From contig VXIS01000113.1 in NCBI GenBank assembly GCA_008704415.1, positions 62,001 to 126,000 on the forward strand: 64,000 nucleotides of DNA. The letters are read 5' to 3'. Source of the DNA: Sphaerosporella brunnea (lineage: Eukaryota > Ascomycota > Pezizomycetes > Pezizales > Pyronemataceae). Shown here piece by piece: positions 43,917 to 55,795 of this stretch. The notes under the pieces are model-generated. The model had not been told where the DNA came from. It searched no databases and saw only the letters and a program-made list of their open reading frames with translations. Every line of letters begins with the position of its first letter. The first letter of the stretch is position 1. Both the position numbers and the translations under genes were made by a program.

Positions 43917-44562
43917 TTCCATCTCTTAGGCTAGGCCAACTACCGCTTCCAACAGGAGCATCTCAACTATTAACCGTCAACTATAAGTGGCCCAAAGCAG
44001 CACTCCGCCTGTCAAAGCCGAGTGACGTCACATGAATAGCCCGGCCGGAATGACGAGTCCGACAAGTGTCAAGAAGGAGAACATGTCTCTGCCAAGGGTA
44101 AATAAAAAGCTGGCCCGGGGTTTTTTTGACGATGGGTGCTTTTAGAAAAGCCTGGCGATACAGCCCGGGAGGGGGAGGTGAGAGTGGACTTCAGGGGACA
44201 AAGGCTTTATTTTCATGGAAGGTACTGCGTTCTCGCCTTCGGGTTTACAGCACTAGGCGTTCGTCGAACATACCCACCCTTAAAAACTACCGCCTCATCT
44301 TCCACCAACGTAATACCGAATGACGGCCAGAAAACGGAAAGGCGGGGGGGGGGGGGGGGATCTAGACGAATAACGACAGTATATTGAAGGCAAGAAAAAG
44401 CGAATCACAGGGGAAAGCAGAATAACGGCGAGAGAAAGCAGCGTATCGACGACAAAAGGAATGGCGAACTGAACCGCGGTCGGAGGAGAAAGCAGGATAG
44501 CAACCACAAGAATCCCATGCAGAAGAGCAGACAAACGAACGGCGAGGATCCTCAGTATCCAA
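43917..44562. other. spacer, 3' side of the 44563 gene
   Basis: A G15-16 run lies near 44345. The rest is without a recognisable gene. The minus-strand 3' UTR of the 44563-46227 gene lies at its right end. Confidence 0.4.
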
Positions 44563-46227
44563 CTATAGCGACCTTACCGTACCGTCAGCATCCATCAGTC
44601 CTTCCGCAAAACATGGATGACATACCTCGAGCTTCTGATTGTCCAAGAACCGCTCCCCTTCCTCATCCGTGAAGGCCACCTGTAAAAGTCCTTCGATTTC
44701 AATCGCACTTCCTTCGCCGTCGACGAGATGACCCCTCCCACCGGAACCGCTTCCATGGCCCCCACCCCCCTTCAACTCGTTGAGATGACCGGTCGAGAAT
44801 CTGCCAACGATTGTGGTCGCTAGATCTTCTATAGGTACACCCTTTCTATGGGTGCTGATGACCTCGTCTACACGGCCATCCGGGATAATCGACAGTGGGC
44901 GTTCACAGAGATCCATGGATACGGAAATCACAACACCTCTGATCAACCTCATCGATCGGAAGCTACAGGCTTTCAGGTTCGACCACATGAACGCATACAG
45001 CCAATCATTGGAAAAGTATAGCGCCGGGTCGATCGAGAAGTCGCCGGGTGCGGATGAGAGGGAACGAGACCATCGGCAACAATGGAGCATGCGTTTGTAT
45101 CGTCTCAGGGTGACTCCATGATACAGGGTGACCGGCATGGGCGTGAAGAATGCAAAAGTCGGAAAGGGTCGCAGGCGAATCTCAATTGCCTTCAAGAGTT
45201 TGCTGGGTGTGAACGTCCGGCTGGGAATTGAGGTTGTGGCAGCAAATAACGATTTCACCACTTCTTTTTCCTTCGTAAAATTCTGCGGGATAGTCTCGGG
45301 GACTTGGGCCGCAAACAAAGCTTTCACCACTTCTTTTGCCTCTGCGGGGTCTTGCGGGAGAGGCTTCGGGATAGTGATAGGCTTCAATCCCCGCGAAAAT
45401 CTTGATGGCCTCTTGTCAAGGCCTGCTCGCTTTCGGGCACCCTAAAAGCATTCGTTAGCTGCTGCCACCGAGATAAGACCAGAATGTGAGAACAAACCTG
45501 TTCGTAGGAAGTCGTTTCATCCTGGATCGCCACAAAATTAGCAACAACCTTGGGTGGCCATCATTCGAAGCTGCAACCAACCTGATCTTTGTGTGTTTCC
45601 GGTATCTCACCCCCGTCACCCCCGTCACCCCCGCTCGATGTTGCCGATCTATCACCGTCTTTCGAGCTGGCGTTTCCATCCTTGGGGCCGTCGGAGGTGT
45701 CTCCGCCGGAGCCATCGGCCCTGTTGTCTCCATCTGCCCGATCCGTTCTCTTGTAGTTTTGTTTGACGTGGGGGCCGCTAGCGATTGTTCTGGCCTGGAA
45801 GGGGTCAGTCAAAGGTCTGTGGTGCTTGTAGTTCAAATCGGGTACGTACGCCATCGTCATCGTCGCCGAGCTGCTGAATGTAGTTATGGAACAACTGTGA
45901 GATCCACGCATACAGCGTCATGTGGGATATTGTCTTTTGGGGGGCCTGAAAGGTTTTCAAAACCCAATCGATCGACTCGCAGAAGTCGCTGGCCACATGT
46001 CTCCGCACTCCTGCGCGCACCAGAGCAGCTTCAAGCATTTCGACGGTGTCGAAAGCCTCGGCGGCATGGTCCAGCGATTCCACGTAGCATTCGAACGCGT
46101 TGAACGATGTGGCACCCATGTGCAATCCAAGATCTTCAAATAGATGGTCAAAAGCAACAGCCGAGTAATCTAGGCATTGATTAGAAACGCACCAGTCAAG
46201 TGTGTAGAAGGATAGTTTACCCGTCAT
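44563..46227 (-). CDS. five-exon protein with possible ADP-ribosyltransferase-like domain
   Basis: Exons 46227-46221, 46169-45850, 45794-45582, 45521-45498 and 45441-44563 give 480 residues; all introns (51, 55, 60 and 56 bp) end AG and have CTAAT/CTAAC branch-like sites. The fourth exon is only 24 nt. Residues 1-109 are helical (SAVAFDHLFEDLGLHMGATS). Residues 110-190 are an acidic Gly/Asp/Ser linker. KEVVKALFAA and KEVVKSLFAA form a short internal repeat at about 225-257. From about 290, TLYHGV...SRSLSSAPGDFSIDPALYF...YAFMWS recalls the LYHGT..FSxxPALYFS layout of fungal ART-like/DUF3990 domains; fold and activity are inferred. The 5' end is uncertain: only seven coding bases lie in the first exon, and an overlapping upstream frame exists. 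It is flanked on both sides by the inverted duplicates. Confidence 0.6.
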
Positions 46228-46360
46228 CCTCGAACCTCTCAATGACTGAAGCCGCGGCAACTCTTCCTCCTTGGGGCGGCAATGTTGCGAATCGGAGGTG
46301 CGCGGTGCTTGGTCCGTGCTGGAAAGAGGGAGTCCTTCGTTTCTTAAAGACGCGATGCAT
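46217..46360 (-). promoter_or_regulatory. possible overlapping upstream ORF
   Basis: An ATG at 46360 opens 47 codons (coding-like FATLPPQGGRVAAASVIERF) and stops at 46217, overlapping the proposed start at 46227 in another frame. A 60-bp leader intron (46446-46387; GTAAGT donor, GCTAAC branch, TAG acceptor) would place it in the mRNA leader. It could be an upstream ORF or a sign that my first exon is wrong. Confidence 0.35.
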
Positions 46361-48044
46361 TCTCGGGGAAGAAGCGGTATGTTTCACTAGTTTAAGGTCA
46401 TGGGGTTAGCAATGCTTCGCTAGTCTCAAGTATGTACTTGACTTACTGGAATGTTATTTTGGGGGGGGGGGGGAAAGCGAGAAAAAAAAAACTGGTGGGA
46501 ATAAATAAAAGCAAGCAGCGGGTGATTGTAAAAGACAACTTCAACAACGCGGTGTTCGCAGGTTCACGGGAGAGGAGGTTTGTGGCGGGGTAAGACGACT
46601 GCTGTGGGGTGTCACCTCTTGGTTTTTGTATTCTGGCTAATTAAGAAGTACTTAAGAAGAAGTTTTTCACTCTTTGGCGCTCGGTGAGGGTCGGCGATAT
46701 TGTTCCGGGAAGAGAAGGCCATCCCTCCTATCCTGCAGTTCCTGCACGGGTCAGGTTGTGGCAGTGGCTTCTGAGGAGGAGTAGGGGGAGAGGGAGCGGC
46801 TTGTTGGCCATGGAATCCTTTATTGCTCGGGTCTTTTGTTGTCCCTCACTCTGCTTTTTCCATTGTTCTTTCTACTTCTGCTTGGAAGTCAGTGTGCCGC
46901 AGCTGACGCATGAGATGACTTCAATAAGGCGGCGGACAGTATATGGGAGGGGGACGAAGGGTCTGCCATAATCTCTTCAGGTTGCATGCAGACAATAAAC
47001 ATGATTACGCACACACAGTACTTAAGATGAGTGTATGGATGGTTAGGATTATGGTTACATGGCACTCTTTATTGAATCCGGCCGCTGGCGGTCATAGTAT
47101 TTGGAAATAGATGTTGAACGAGGTTCGGTATGGAGGCGTCGCGGAAAGACCAGTGATCCGTGAGGATACTTGGGGACTCGGACAGAGGGAGAGAGAGAAA
47201 GAAGCACGCGAGGAAGCTAGACTTGTGGGAGGTGGTAGTTGTGTTGATTGTTGTCGTCTGAAGGACGAGAGTCCGAAGGAGAGAAGCTATGTACGAACAG
47301 TTCAACCCCGAAACCCTCACCAAAACCTCTCAATCCCCGAACCTCTCAATTCAATGGCGAGTGCTAACATGAAAGCGCGCCTCGCGCTTCAACAATAGAA
47401 ACATCGCCTGGCCGGGAGACCAGCTGTCGAGGCTGCCGATTCCCCATTCATGAATAGACAAAGCGAAATAAACCAAGGGGAATCAGAATGAACAAAGGAA
47501 AGAGTAGGCAAGAATGCACTCCATGTGTCACTATCTGATCTGACGGACCGCGCGCTAGGGCCTTCGATCCAGGCACCTCCGTGCTTGATACAAAGCAAGT
47601 ACATCATCAGATACTGAGAACTCCCTCATGACACAATATTAGAAAAAAAAAAAAAAAAAATTGAACTTTGATTGAGGAGAGTCAAGCTCCCAGAACTGCA
47701 AGCTTTGTGTAGGCGCTGTTGTGCTGTCTAACTCGCTGTAAGGTGTGTTGTATTGATCATAAAGGAGCTGTGTCGAGTCACTAGGTTTCAGAAGTCCGGA
47801 ACCCTAACCCAGCGGTCGCGGGAGGTTTGTTCAGATGGGCGAACCAAACAAAATACGAGTATGCGCAGGAGAACTTTCCCCCACTTATTCAAATTTTCCT
47901 TACCTCCACAGACTTGCTTCAGGCCGTATGTTGCGGATCCCATACAAGATGCTTTAAACCGTCGAACTTCTAAACCAGGTGGTATTAACACAGAGAACCT
48001 GAACTGACACGAAACTGCTCCGAAACAATGAGAATCCGCCGAGC
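46361..48044. other. spacer, no gene seen
   Basis: A G13 run at about 46461 and an A18 run near 47643. Fragmented frames only, including a minus frame 47788-48126 with weak coding character. No RNA gene recognised. Confidence 0.35.
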
Positions 48045-48070
48045 TACCGTATTTTCTCGCGAACAAGGGA
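48045..48070 (+). mobile_element. single MITE end related to the two palindromes
   Basis: The 26 bp starting TACCGTATTTTCTCGCGAAC align without gaps to the ends of the elements at 20759 and 43822 (CTCGCGAACAAG is identical to the first). No matching inverted end was found nearby, so this is a truncated copy or a diverged larger element. Confidence 0.55.
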
Positions 48071-48760
48071 TTTGACGCCGCGAAAGGCAATTTGTGGTGT
48101 ATAGGAGAGACCGTAAAAAATGGCACTTCAACCTCGCGACGGCACTCGCTGCTACTCGCTGCAGACTCTCTTGCAAAAGATGAAGCCGGAAATTAGGCCT
48201 CGTCTCCATCGCCTATCGTTTGCTGAGCAAGGCCCCCAAGCGCTGCAGCACTTGCCTTTAACGACAAGGAGGCGAAAATCGTAAAAGGACGTCGGTCATT
48301 GCAGCAAACGGCGAGCGTGTGGGTGTGGCGCACACCAGCTCCCTCCACTCGTGCACCCCACCGTCTCCGATCCGTCAAAGCCCTTGTTCGCTCACACGCC
48401 ACACTGTGGCTCCCGGGCCCGGCACCACAAGTTATACCGCTGTACACACCCGCCGGCGAAGTTGCCAGTAAACACCATGCCAAACACCAAAAAAAAATAC
48501 TGGAGCGAATAGTGGACAAAGACGCTGATTCGCGCCTTAATTTCCGAGGCAAGAGGCTGAAATGGCGTCAAGAAAAAAGCCACGCCACAACGGCTGGTGG
48601 CGCGGGTTGGATATAGAGATGGCAACCCCCACAAGATCAACCTGAAAAAAGAATGCTCTCCGCAGAATATTGTTTCTTGCGTTTTTGGGCCCTGCAGTAG
48701 ATATGGGTCGCTAAACAGGCCGAATCTTGATATCGCTTGTTCTACAATAACCTACCGCAA

Positions 48761-49150
48761 GTGAACACCTGTGTAGTGACCACACGCCGCCCGTTCGTTA
48801 TAGAGCGGCAAGACAGAGCTGTCCGAGGTACGGTTATGCCTCCGACCTGGGCCCTCCACTGGCAGTCAAGTAAATTAACTTTGAACACCCGTGGCGATAA
48901 CAAAACAAACAATCGTGGCCCAAGTGGCAACAATTAAACACCCGTGATGAGACTGGCTCCGTTACTGCCCCCTCCAGACCTGCACGGCAACTTCTCATGA
49001 CAATGGATCCGGAACACCGGTAACTAGAGTACTACGACACGATTAAACACCCGTGATGACTATACGGTGTACAATCGCTCTTTTACTGCCATTATTCTAC
49101 TTCTCATGATCATATTGAACACCCGTGATGACAACTAAACACCTGTGCCG
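48761..49150 (+). repeat. spaced short direct repeats
   Basis: Six copies of AACACC(C/T)GTG, four of them AACACCCGTG-type with GATGA following in three, at about 48763, 48884, 48937, 49046, 49119 and 49138. Spacing is irregular. Not a CRISPR; possibly a decayed minisatellite or a protein-binding cluster. Confidence 0.6.
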
Positions 49151-49232
49151 ATACTCGCTCTTCTACTTACGTACTTATATACTGCGACAATGCGCGCGCA
49201 TGCGCATGCTCTCTCTCTCCAAACCTGTGGCC

Positions 49233-49765
49233 CAGCAAAAAGAACCCCGGTTATCCTCCGTAGCATCACGGCTTCTACTAAACAGCTGGACCAGTACAGC
49301 TTTTGGGTTTTTATTGTCAGGATTTCGCTTTCCGTGGCAATACCACAAAGCATGGAATGCGTAATGTTAATCAGACGCCCATTGCTGCGAAAACAACTGC
49401 CAGCACACAGCTGGATTGAGTAGAAAAGAGCAATTGCCACAGTGCTATAAGCATAGTGATTAGTACCGTATTTCGATGAATACCATACTGGAGTACAATT
49501 TGGAGACCGGTTTGATGACGATTTCGTAGGTTTGTGTGATGAATCAAAGCCCGATCACCAACTTCATGAACTTCAACAGTCCATAGTTAGATGGGGGTTT
49601 ATCGCAATTGAAACGGTGGTGGCACAATTGGGAGCTACTTTCTTCAGCGCGTGTAGTCGATGGCCTCACCCATGCGGTGATGCGGCCATCCGCTCGACAC
49701 GAGAATGCCGTAACAATGCCGCATCTTCAACAATCATACATTCCGGAGGAAGTCGGACACGCAGT
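49233..49765 (-). repeat. inverted duplicate, copy 2
   Basis: Reverse-complement counterpart of 43259-43803. Compared on the same strand, this copy has A or T where copy 1 has G or C at many sites (for example CTTTGTGG against CCCCGCGG), with small insertions such as 20-25 bp near 49665. The bias resembles cytosine deamination, but the context is mostly CpG rather than CpA. Confidence 0.8.
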
Positions 49766-49920
49766 TGCTCAGAAGTAGAATTTGAGAACAACCCCGTATC
49801 GTGCCCTAGATCAAATATGCAATGATACGCATGTTTTATCGAGATGATCTATGTAATACTCTGGCAATTAGAAAATATACCGCTGTTGGAACTTGGAAGA
49901 TTCCGCTATTTGCTACCGTC

Positions 49921-49958
49921 GTGCTACCATAGTGGATAGCGGGCGTTCTTTCTTACTG
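49921..49958 (+). repeat. partial third copy of the duplicate's end
   Basis: Sequence GTGCTACCATAGTGGATAGC followed by a GTTCTTTCTTACTG end resembles the last ~40 bp of copy 1 (43759-43797), in the same orientation. It indicates that this end recurs independently. Confidence 0.45.
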
Positions 49959-52900
49959 TCGTCTATGTCACGATCGCAAGCGATTGAACACAACATGATT
50001 AAAACAAAAAACAATATGGCGAATGTTTAACCGAACTCAAGTAAGAGGTGCAACAAAGCGGCATTCTACGAGTGCGACTTTTGTGACCTCCCATTCTTTC
50101 CAACACCCCAGTGCATTTATGCGTTAATTTTGCTTATCTTCCCTTGTCTTTCTTTTCTTTGGAAGACGCCCCCGTTCCGGAGACCCTTTAGTGCAACGAT
50201 CGAGTGAGCTGTCACTATTATTCTCAATTGAGCGAGCGAATGACCCGCTATGATCCCCCCTTTCCAAGATCGAAAAAAAAATCTTTTTATACCACTACAC
50301 CGCCGGGGCTTTTACGTCTGCTCGATGTCATACGGAATCACGAACTGCTCAAAAAAAAAACAGCCTATTGGATCTGTCGAAGGGAATTATCACCCACCCT
50401 GCAACCTGGAGCTATGAAAATACTCCACGAGTCTCGCTCCCCCCCTCCCCCCACTGTAAGCATGCCGCAGCAGGCCCCATAATTATGTAAGCCAGATTCA
50501 AGAAGAGCTGATGGGGTCTCGACTATCTTGGACACCAAAGCCGGGGGCATCTCAATCATTAACCGAATATTTAATCAGGGTCCTGCTATTACTAATCTTT
50601 AAGGCGTTGGGTGCGTTCATGGCTGCTCACTCGCAAACCTTTTGGGGTTTTTATTTGGCGGGTAAAGGCGTTGTTTTGATCGCTAGGGCCGGGGCTGCTG
50701 CTGTTCAAACACCAGAGTATATATAGATGTGGCAAAGAGCGTTGTCTCTGGCTTCGAATAACCCACCCAGATGTTTGCGAGCACAAAAAAATCATTGGGA
50801 AGCGAGGTTTGGCACCCCACGGCTGTGGGGGCAAGAGTTTGTTTATCCAGGTGCACGTCAACAGGATCCTTCCTTTTCCCGAACTGCTTGTTGTAAACGC
50901 TACAGCACAGTCGCGCACTCAGACCAGGTCTAGGGTTGAAAACCGTCTGCCGTAGAAGACTTGTACAGTGAGTGACCTGCTACTATCGGAAAGAGACCCA
51001 ATTTAAGCGCCTGGTAGAACCGCGGAAGCGACAAGTATCACTAATGGGTCTGACCGCAACTTGTCAATGCAGTGGAACGACGCCGTTCTTGCACAGTTCA
51101 TCACGCGATTGGTCTGTGCACCCGAGTGACAGCGGGTGATGGGTCGATGCCTACTTCAAGCTTTATCCTGGGAGTCTCTTAAATTAAGCGTATGACGAGC
51201 AAAAGACATCTTACAGGGGCACGGTAGTAACGGATCATAGAGCGTGATCTAGATCTGAACCGTCATTGCTCGTGAAACAATTGCAAACAAAGATTCAGGC
51301 TCGGCTTTTCGCCAGTGGTAGAGCACCACGCAAAAAAGTCACAGGATCTGAGCTCGGATTGGAAACTACTGTACGGCCTAAGCTCGCCGCCAGCGAGGAG
51401 ATGGGCCGCCATCTCCTGCAGGGTTTCAGACAACAACTGTTTGCGTTTTTTTTTTTTTGTTTGTTTGTTTTTTTTTTCCCCCATCGTCATCGAACACGTT
51501 AAAACGGAGAAATACGCCTTGACTGCAGTCTTCCTGGGAAGAACTTGCGCTTTCGAAAAGACTAGAGCCACGGAAAGTCGCAGTCTGGACAAGCAGGCTG
51601 CATTGTTTTTCTGTTCTATCACCCAGGGCTTCTTTTCGAACACGTTGCAGCCATAAAACTGGCTTGCTGGGTCATATAAGCAGTCAGCCGGAGGATTTCT
51701 TCTTCTTCAGCAGCAGCAGCAAGGCTCTGCAAGCCCTGCTTCAGATGCAGAGCTTGGACACCACGTTCCCTTCCCCACCAGAGGCGACATGTTGCCTCAT
51801 GGACACACCTCCCAACGAATGCATGCCAGCCTGCATGAAGTTTCAAGCAAAAAAGCGCGCATATGAAAGTGCTAGATACCCGACAACTAAGCAGTCGAAT
51901 TTGAGCGAGAAGGAGGTCGATTAGAGTCCAGATAGGAGACAGTCTTGATTGAAATTTCTGTGCCACGGGTGGCGCGTTTCTGACGCCGTAATCCAAAAGA
52001 GCCACGGATACAGCTGGAGATGGAGCTGCCGCTTGTGCCGTTCCGTTGCCTCCCCCGCAGTTGCAAAGCAGACTGCGTTGCGCGTTCTTGCTCTCCTATT
52101 TCTGCTGCTTTGGTAACTCGTTGCCGAAGGTCACTGAAACCGTGGAGACTTGTCGCCACGGGAGATACAAAGCCCAACCCGTGAGTCAACGAAAGATGCT
52201 CTCTGGCTTTACGTCGAACGCGACTAACCTTCAAGTCAGGGAGGGTGAACCGATGCCCCTCTCTGAGTGGAATGCGGCTGCGGAGGAGCAAACCTCTTTT
52301 GTCTCCAGTCATCCACACAGACGGTTACAAAAGCGGAGAAAGCCCCGCAGTTGTGCATGGAAAACCGTGGACATGATACTTCGAGTTGTTGACTTTTCCT
52401 ATGAGCGTCGCCTCTGGCGGATGCAATGCCAGCGTGCAGGCCATATCTTTTGATCCTGTCGGATACTGACGTTCTTTTCTAAGTCACGGGGTCCGTCTCG
52501 CTTGAGAAAACTCCCGTCAGGCAGCAGCGGAAGGGGGGGGGACTTGGCCTGTTGGTACATTGTGGCTGGGTGAAAATCGCAAGGGTGAAAAAAAAAAAAA
52601 AAAAAAAACTCAAAGATGCATAACTCCGATAACAAGCAAAGCGGTCGCTCCGTATACCTGAAGAGGAGCCAGGGAGAGGCAGGAATGATTGGCTGGATTA
52701 GGCGGCCCACTCACCGTAGCCAATCAAGATGCCAACGGCAGCGTCTCGCCAACAAGGACCAGACGCCAACTGGGGGGTTTATCCGGCTCCCGACCTTACA
52801 CACAGAGAACCCTGAACGTTCTTATCGCGATGGTGTGGAGACGGAGGTCTTTTGCTTCTCCCTTCCAAACGGTCTCCCGGCCGTGCAGCCGCGGCCGGAG

Positions 52901-55795
52901 GAGCAGAGAGGCAGACCTCAAGCCCCCCCCCCCCTCCCCAACAGGCGAGCAAGCCAATAAAAACTCGCCGATTCTGATATCTCCGAATTCGTTTGCGGGG
53001 ATAGGTAGGCAGAAACTACGCGTCTCTGCTCACAGGGTTTGCACAGCCGAGCGAGTCCGACCCGCAGGAATGAACCTGCAGCAGCAGCCTGCGAACGTCA
53101 AAGCACGGGGGTGGTGGTGGGCCTTATTACCCTGTTCCTCCGGAAGTGACGCATCAGTGTGGTTGGCTGGCTTGGTGACGGCGACGACGACCAGCTGCAC
53201 GAGTGTGGCTCAGGCTTTGGGAGGTTAGGGCTGCCAGCTGAGCAAAAGTTTGGTACCGAAAGGAAGGTACCCAGCCAGGCTTGCCGCCTGATATCAGATT
53301 GATGTCCCTTCTGTTTATTTCTCTGCATAAGAGTGCACGATCCACCGGGTATCTTGCACTTACGGAGTATCACCTGGTCCGAAAGTCCTCAAATTAATAG
53401 AACATTCTTAATGTACGAGTACTGCATGCTAGTTGGAGCCGGTGAAAGCGAAGATTTGGTGCATGATGCAGCAGGTTACTCTCAAGTTGGTTCCACTGGA
53501 GGCGAGGAGCAGATCTCCCTTTCATGCCCCAATCCAGTGGCGGCTGTTTTCCGGCTAAAATTCTTTGAACGCATCCTCGCGAAGTTCTTTGGTCTGAAAA
53601 GCCGGCCCTCTCCATTGGAAGCAAAGACGCCATCAGCCCCACATTCTCAAGCAGAGCGGTCTCAAAAGGAATGGAAAAAAAAAGTGCACTAAACAGGAAT
53701 CCAGGATTAAGAATTAATGCGGCGCAGGAGACAAAGGTTTATTTTTGCACCTTAAGGCACGATTGAGATGATCCCGGACGCAGCAAAAACGTGATGGGTT
53801 CAGGGACGACCGTTGATCGAAGCTCGAAAAAAAAAAGAAAAAAAGAAAAAAAAAGGGCTAAGCTATCCCACGGCCAACGGGGGAGACCAACATGGTTTCT
53901 TATTCCTGCGTTGCCTAGTTTTTCGCAGTCTGGACGCTCTTGGAAAAAGATCCTGCCACTTCTCCGTCTCTCGCCCCGATTCAGTGCCGTACCACCATCT
54001 AGACGGTATTTTCTTCGAACGCAACAGCATTCGATGGCCACTTCCCTCTCGTATGATTCTGCGCACCCAGCTGCAGGCGCTTGTCCCACAGTGCACCCAA
54101 GGGTGCTCAGCTAGAGCTTGACGGTGTGCCGCTTCTCGGCTTCCAACACGAATTACTGTGCATAGGGTTCGTGCAGCGCACGTTTATTGCGGTTCCAAGC
54201 TGCCGATATGGTTTCCGCAACTCTGGGTATTCACATGCGAAGAGTCTGTACGCATAGAGTAGATGCAGAGAGTACGGGTTGACGGATCGATTGATCACAT
54301 GCATAGGCGGCTGTAAGAACTTAGAGGCTTGTTCCCTCAGTCGCCACCGCCGTTGAAAGCCGCAAGGCTGAAGGAACGAGTACTTACGCAAGCAAGCCAG
54401 CGCCGGTAACCCGTAGTAAGGTTTCGGCAGTAAGAAAAAACTGCGGCAATATTCTCCGGTTCCATAGCCGTGGAGCAGCGAGCAACATGCTCACGTATCC
54501 GGAAATAACGGCCAGCCCTTTGGCTAAACGTTAACGAGCGTCACCCCGCACAGCTGAGGTAACTATACGGCACCTTTCTCTTGTCCCCTGCATCGGGCTG
54601 AACCAACCAAAAACGCTGGAGACTCCCCGATAGCTGCTGTTGAGTGATCGCTGCAAGGATCGCCCTCCAACCCCACGCCAGAGGTATGCAGTTGGCACCG
54701 CTTTGTTCGCCAAAAAAAGCCTGTACTTCTGCGGCACGGGTTCGTCGGTGCGTCTATGTGTAGCAGCAGGACCCGGAGCGCTTGGTCTTACACGCCCCTG
54801 GGAGCTCAAGCGGAGAGAGGGATCCGCCATGCCTCCGTGGAAAAGCGGAAAACACAGCAGCGTAGCAGGCAGGAAAGGGAAAGGCGGGGGGGGGAGGGAA
54901 AAAAGCAACATATCAGGCAGACGCTGCTGCGAATCGCCAAAAGCTCTGGTTGCGGTATGTTGGTACAGCTATGCTGGATGCAGATACTTTTTTCTACTGC
55001 GGCTGCAGCAGCTGAAAGCTGGCTGGCCAGAAACCCGGCTACACGTGGCGGTCACTGGCATGCATGGTCTTTTTGTCCGGTTGACGATCTCGACTGCTCA
55101 GTGTTCGCGGCTCGACATCCGCACTGAGTGGCCGGCCGAAACCTGGGAGCGAGTCTTCGAGGAAGGTCAATCGATGGATCGGCCGTCAGGTTTATTCGCC
55201 GGTTCTTGAAAAGGCAGATGACAGGTCATCGCAGGTGGAAACGCATTCTAGGCCAAACAGGGCTAGAGGCAGTCCATGCAAGAATCTTTGTCAACACCAC
55301 CACTCACCCCCCACAAGTAGATATCCGGTGCTGACAAAAGCCACCACGTCGCCGCCAGTACAGATGACCGCATCGTGTCTTGCGCGTGTGTGTGTGCGTG
55401 GCGCACAGGTACAAGCGCATCAGTGGGGGGGAACCCAATATTCTGCTCTTTCAGCTTCGGAAAAGGAAAAAAGAAAGAACCTCAATGCTCACACGGAGGC
55501 CTGAGCCGCCATGATTGAAGCGCGCTCCAACTTAGTGGCGCCTGAGACCCCGCGCTTGAACACCATACTTGTTTATAGCTACAAAGTTGCCCACAAAAAG
55601 CCCAGAAAGGAAAGAAATAGAGTAAATCTATCACCAAAGGAAAAACTAGACCACGGAAGAAACCCCAATAATGAACAAAGATTCACCAGCCAGAATGAAA
55701 CCCACAATGCCTCCGGAAACCCAGCGAAAAACCCCGTAACCCCCCCCCCCCCGGGGAGAAAAGAAGAAAAAAAAGAAAATTGAAAACTTCCCTGC
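49959..55795. other. long gene-poor spacer
   Basis: Fragmented open frames occur on both strands (for example plus 53333-53692; minus 54107-54391, which has no ATG and reads KFLQPPMHVINRSVNPYSLH). None has a recognised domain or clean splice joints. Homopolymers include A20 near 52588 and C12 near 55740. The right end is the 3' region of the Clr5 gene. Confidence 0.35.

Noticed and set aside
46361..46440. earlier in-frame start for the 44563 gene (reading PRECIASLRNEG)
   Set aside because: That frame has no ATG and a TGA just upstream, and the available acceptor does not enter it in phase.
48761..49150. CRISPR-like spaced repeats
   Set aside because: The repeats are only about 10-14 bp, spacing is irregular, and the genome is eukaryotic.
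51301..51345. tRNA-like D-arm sequence (GCCAGTGGTAGAGCACCAC)
   Set aside because: No anticodon or T arm and no B box follow, so it does not fold as a tRNA.
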